Part shown: positions 60,018 through 64,000 of the stretch, in pieces
Layout of the letters: each line of letters starts with the position of its first letter
How positions within the stretch are numbered: the stretch's first letter is position 1
Origin: Oikopleura dioica
Taxonomy: Eukaryota > Chordata > Appendicularia > Copelata > Oikopleuridae
NCBI GenBank assembly: GCA_907165135.1
Contig: OU015569.1
Span: 9,114,501-9,178,500 of the forward strand
DNA: 64,000 bases
Direction: 5' to 3'
Made by a program: the position numbers and the translations under genes
The notes under the pieces: generated by a model
Seen by the model: the letters and a program-made list of their open reading frames with translations, nothing else
Told to the model about the DNA's origin: nothing
Databases searched by the model: none

Positions 60018-62858
60018 ATGCGTATTTTTACTTGTTTTTGTGCTATGTAAAGCGTTATCATAATAACGTTGAGCCTCTGTTACCACTTTCATGTTAACAT
60101 TCCATGCCGCTTGCGCAATAGTTTTTCTAAACGAAAGTCACTAGCTGCATGCATTCCTGTGCGGTATGCTCCAATTTAAACGCATTCTTCTAGCTTCCGA
60201 GCCTGGCCGTATCGTACGCTTATGCAGGTCGGGACCTCGGTGCAAACACGCAAGGAGGAGCAAGTCGCCTCCCGACTCCAGCTCATGTTAGCTCTTCTTC
60301 GATGGAATATCTGGGCGACAGTGGAGCCAAACAATCCTTGCCTGACGACGTAGACAAGCAGACTTGGAATCAAAATGAGGGCGTCGTCGGAGAAGACTCC
60401 AACACGCGGGAGAAAGGAAATCTACAACGTAAGTAACACCAGCTCCTACAATTATTATCGAAAGAATCTAATAATAAGTCTTTCTAAATAATAATTACAG
60501 CTGGTTACTGGTGCGATCAGAGAGAACACACCAAACAAGACGCGATGGATCCCTTTACTGTCGATTCACCCGACTGGCTTCTCGAGAAAGGGGCTTACTC
60601 GCCTCTTTCAAGAAGTCGTGGAAACGGAGGACGACCTTCCGTCCAGCTTTCCGAAAAAATTATTGGTGGCCAAAATGCTCAAGAGCATGCATGGCGATGG
60701 ATTGCCTATTTTTACGGCTGTGGAGCGACACTGGTTGCCAAGAATTGGGCTGTCACTGCCGCCCATTGTTGTACCATTCCTGCATGGTACTTCAAGGATA
60801 AGGAACTTTGCTTCGGCCGAGACTACAAGAACCCGGAATCCATCGGAAAGCCATCACTCCAACAATGTGCGGGAATCAGTCAAATCCTTCAGCATCCCGA
60901 GTACAACCGAACAGTCACCGTTATGAACGATATCTGTCTCTTGAAACTCTCGAGGGACGTTCTCTACAACGATCATGTGCAGCCTGCTTGTCTTCCCAAT
61001 CAGTTTGATTCTCTTCAAAATGACCTCGTTCTTTCTGAGGCAGAGAAGGAAGACACTGAAACCTTTCCCATTAATCCAGATACCGGACTCCAGACGCAGA
61101 AAATCGACTGCTTTGTCGCTGGTTGGGGATACCGACAGGAGAATAAGTGGACTTCTTTGCCAGACATTCTTCAAGACGCGCAAGTTTTCCTTCAATACAA
61201 TGAGACATGCGAAGCAGCTTACACTGACGTCGATTCCAGCGGCAACACCATTAATTACTACGATTCCAATGCTATGAGCTGCTTCGGCCACGAAGAAGGA
61301 GGAATCGATGCCTGCCAAGGTGACTCTGGTGGACCTCTGATCTGCCTTGAGCCTTCTACTAACGCCAAATGGGTGGACGATAACGGCAATCCCATCGTTC
61401 ACATGAACCCTGTTCTACGAGGAGTTGTCTCCTGGGGAGAAGGTTGTGGCAGACAAGGAAAGCCCGGCGTTTACGCCCGAGTTTCCACCTTTGTCGACTG
61501 GATTCATGATACTATCAGAACGCATGCTCGTGGTTCCCCTGCTGCTTGTATCGACGTTCGAAGCAATTACAGGATCGAGAACGATGTCAGCGTTATTTGC
61601 GGTGACGATGGATGTGACTTCAGCTGCGCCGACAAGTCGCACACGTAAATTAATTGCTCTTAATCATTTTTCACAGCTCTTTTCAGGCCAAATGTTGAGC
61701 GCGTCAACTGTCAAAAGGTGACTGGCTCCTCCAGAGGAAAATATGAGTACGTATTTGTTACCTTAGTGAGCCATGTTTTACGTGAAATAATTCAGCGTTC
61801 CACCCCAACTTATTGGATGTGCTTCTGATCCAAACCACTTCACCAAATGCGGCTCTGTCACCGCCTCCATCAATGTTCCTGATCTAGATAAGATGAAGAT
61901 CAATTGCATGACTGCCACTAAGGTTTCGATCACCGAAAATTTGTAATTTTTAACACTAATTTTAAGTGCAAAGTCACCGTCCGAGAAGCGTACAAAAAGA
62001 CTTGCGAGCCATCAGTCTCTCAGCTCAAGTGTGTTCCAAACAAGGGATATGATTACCCATACGACGAACTTCGATGCGAACGTAAGAGAGATGATCAAAA
62101 GCAAATTTATTGACTTGTATACATAGGACCGAAGACCACAACAAAATGCGGCCCTGTTCTTCAGAAATTCCCAAATCTTACTGATGACTTCATCATTAAC
62201 TGCATGACCAGCAAGTGCAAATTCGCTCACAAGTCAGGATTTGCCGTCAAGCCCGCTGAAGTTAGATGCAAAGGTACATCTTCAATGTCAAAAGTATTTT
62301 AATTTTTTGTTAAGCCAACAAATGGGTGATCCCACCATCAAACCGAAATAACAACGGTGGCATTGATTTCCAGCTTGTAACATTCGACTCGCTGCCAGAA
62401 GACACTTTCTGCAAAGGATTTGTAAGTTCTTTATTCTCCTAAAGGCATTTCTTAAAACAATATTTCAGAGTTTGAATGAGCACACAGAAGGCAACTACAG
62501 ACCACATGCTAAGGAAGTTCAATTTATGGGACAAGGAATTATTTCAAGACCAAGACCAAGTTGTGATGCCAAGGGTGTTTGTAGCTACTACTGCCCGTCT
62601 GATTACAACGGCGGTATGACGAAAATCGGCCGCCCGTTCAAATGTCATAAATCCAAGGTGACAGGAGTGCAATAAAGCAAATGTAAAAATTTGATCTAGG
62701 GATGGCTTCCTATCGTTTGGGCTGGCAAGCTGAGCTGTCACGATGTCTTCAATAAGAATAAACTTTATGATGTTGAATCAGGTGATTTATCAGATGATTT
62801 TTCCGACTCATCTGAGTCCTCAACGCAGGCAGCGACGACTCAAACAACAGCCATCTGA
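60018..62858 (+). CDS. secreted trypsin-like serine protease with novel Cys-rich tail
   Basis: Ten exons (60018-60046, 60202-60428, 60501-61644, 61687-61746, 61796-61922, 61967-62081, 62127-62273, 62315-62421, 62469-62657, 62700-62858) give 767 residues. Signal peptide MRIFTCFCAILAVSYAYA. A propeptide of about 130 residues precedes the activation site EK|IIGGQNA. The S1 domain has its triad intact: VTAAHCC, NDICLLKL, DACQGDSGGP. Asp at position 189 predicts cleavage after Arg/Lys. The C-terminal 270 residues hold two related Cys modules (TKCGSV...INCMTATKCKV and TKCGPV...INCMTSKCKF), a Cys-rich block, and an acidic Ser/Thr tail ending TQTTAI. The tail family is unknown to me. All introns are GT-AG. 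Confidence 0.9.
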
Positions 62859-63648
62859 TTGTCTGAGTGTGCCTGTTTGAAACTGCGTTTGAAACAGGGT
62901 TAGCTTACTAATCCTTCTATATTTCAGGATAATTGAACTGGCCGAAAATGTCTCGCCGTCGTCGATTTTCCACTGTACAAAGTTGTCCCTAGCTCAAGAC
63001 CCTCACACGCGCCCCGAAACTAAACCAAAATACCCCTACGTTAATATGCCCAGCTTCTTCTTGTTCAAAGCTTTCGTGAAGAGCGCCCGGTCGCTTCCCA
63101 AGCTGGCAGGGAGCTACCTTACCCTTGCAAACTTTGCGCCTACAAAATGTTTCGTATACACTTCTCATGCGAAGCTGCCTCTAGGAGTGAGGAGATCACC
63201 ATTTATCACCACTGCAGAGGTGGCAGAGACTAGCTTCATTAATCGTTGTTGTCAACTCCAAGTCAATCCCAGTTGGCCGCTGCCAACCGTGAAAGGGCGG
63301 CGCACCGTGGGGCGGAACCTAGCCGTCCTTTCACGTCCCGCTCGCGGCCCTGCTCGCACCGACCCTTATTATGGCAAACATTTTAACATTAAAACAGTAT
63401 CGGTAAAAACATTTACATATCGACCGCAACTACTACACATAAGCAATTCATGAAAAAAAAACTCTTAAATATCTGTGCAAATATTAAATATAAGTAACAA
63501 GGTTACTCACTGAATAGCACCAACTTTGAAAAATAAACTTTCAATATTGTTTTTTAACTCAATGATCACATACGATAGATTTTTTTCTAAGAGAAAGTTT
63601 TTAAAAGAAATAGAATTTATTTTTCTAAAAAAATGAAATACTATAAAT
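62859..63648. other. intergenic; GC-rich block with hairpins
   Basis: 62983-63400 is more GC-rich than its surroundings, with one open plus frame of 156 codons and no ATG near its start. GTGAAAGG and CCTTTCAC (about 63290-63340) form a hairpin. It may be a non-coding RNA or repeat; nothing is established. Confidence 0.35.
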
Positions 63649-64000
63649 TCATATGCATTTTCTGTGGATAAAACTAGCACCATATTCGGCGTATTCTGAG
63701 GCTGTGAGTTTCGCATGATCCGTAAATCCACTGAGTGAAGCCAGGATCGAACCGCCTATCCATACGGAGAACTTTCTGTGCTTCGGTGAGTCGATCTTGA
63801 TGTTGATAGAAGAAGGGACCAGATGTTCAAGCTCAATCGTCAGTCGAGTTCGTAAGCCTTAATCCGAGATAATATCCTGAATATTATAGCTATAAATTGC
63901 AAAACATGCTACTCGTAATGGCTAGATATCTTGCCATAAGTGATTATTATCTCTTCCTGAAAACATGGAGGATCCTCCTGAGAGGACTATATTTTCGTAA
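63649..64000 (-). CDS. divergent actin, 3' end only
   Basis: Two exons at the window edge: 64000-63957 encodes YENIVLSGGSSMFSG (actin subdomain 3), and 63857-63649 encodes LVPSSINIKIDSPKHRKFSVWIGGSILASLS with the actin C-terminal form EYAEYGASFIHRKCI. Conventional actins read IIAPPERKYSVWIGG and WI.K.EYDE, so this is a clearly diverged actin. The joining intron 63858-63956 is GA-AG. The ending HRKC-plus-one is kept. Most of the gene lies outside the window. Confidence 0.88.

Noticed and set aside
60854-61402. Minus-strand 182-codon frame
   Set aside because: Antisense shadow of the trypsin-like domain, which carries an intact catalytic triad on the plus strand.
1-64000. CRISPR arrays, bacterial operons or prophage
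   Set aside because: No regular spaced repeats or prokaryotic gene structure; all recognised genes are intron-containing animal genes.

Overview
The window is gene-dense animal DNA. The gene content is metazoan: a glycine-receptor-type chloride channel, a peptide GPCR, axonemal genes DNAL1 and SPAG16, fibrillarin, PIGW, SLC35B3, SLC36, PSMB7 and KAT2. Most introns are only 29-60 nt, intergenic gaps are short, and many introns lack GT-AG ends (GA-AG, GC-AG and GG-AG recur in unrelated genes). Together these suggest an appendicularian tunicate, most likely Oikopleura or a close relative; this is inference from architecture, not a database match.

Layout. 1-3.3 kb: small unrecognised genes. 3.56-3.84 kb: a MITE-like element flanked by TTAA. 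4.1-8.1 kb (minus): a secreted protein with about nine TIL domains and two copies of an unrecognised 135-residue module. 8.8-10.9 kb: a PTP-fold protein with a broken active site. 11.3-13.9 kb: a small basic protein and a mitochondrial carrier. 15.1-18.1 kb: an unrecognised membrane protein. 19.6-23.5 kb: fibrillarin (minus), an XK-like membrane protein and prefoldin 5. 23.7-24.5 kb: a foldback repeat element. 24.5-26.3 kb: a KAT2/GCN5 acetyltransferase without a bromodomain. 26.5-29 kb: a head-to-head DNAL1/PIGW pair. 31.2-36 kb: a PQQ-type beta-propeller protein with an acidic tail ending HEEL, with an ankyrin gene nested antisense in one intron. 36.3-38.7 kb: a peptide-type GPCR. 39.6-40.9 kb: SLC35B3. 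41.9-45.6 kb: a five-finger C2H2 factor with an alternative terminal exon. 45.9-49.1 kb: PSMB7 directly downstream of SPAG16, probably one operon. 49.4-51.6 kb: SLC36. 52.5-53.6 kb: an acidic/Ser-rich protein. 54.3-54.5 kb: two identical tRNA-Gln(CUG) genes tail to tail. 56.2-58.3 kb: a glycine-receptor-like subunit with almost no intracellular loop. 60.0-62.9 kb: a trypsin-like protease with a novel Cys-rich tail. 63.6-64 kb: the 3' end of a divergent actin, cut by the window edge.

Exon models were built by hand, joining exons by reading phase and by family residues. For most multi-exon genes the summed exon length is an exact multiple of three, which is independent support, including for the non-canonical junctions. 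The most interesting features are the permissive splicing, the HEEL-tailed propeller protein, the minimal-loop channel, the catalytically broken phosphatase, the bromodomain-less KAT2, the TIL protein with its unknown modules, and the protease tail.
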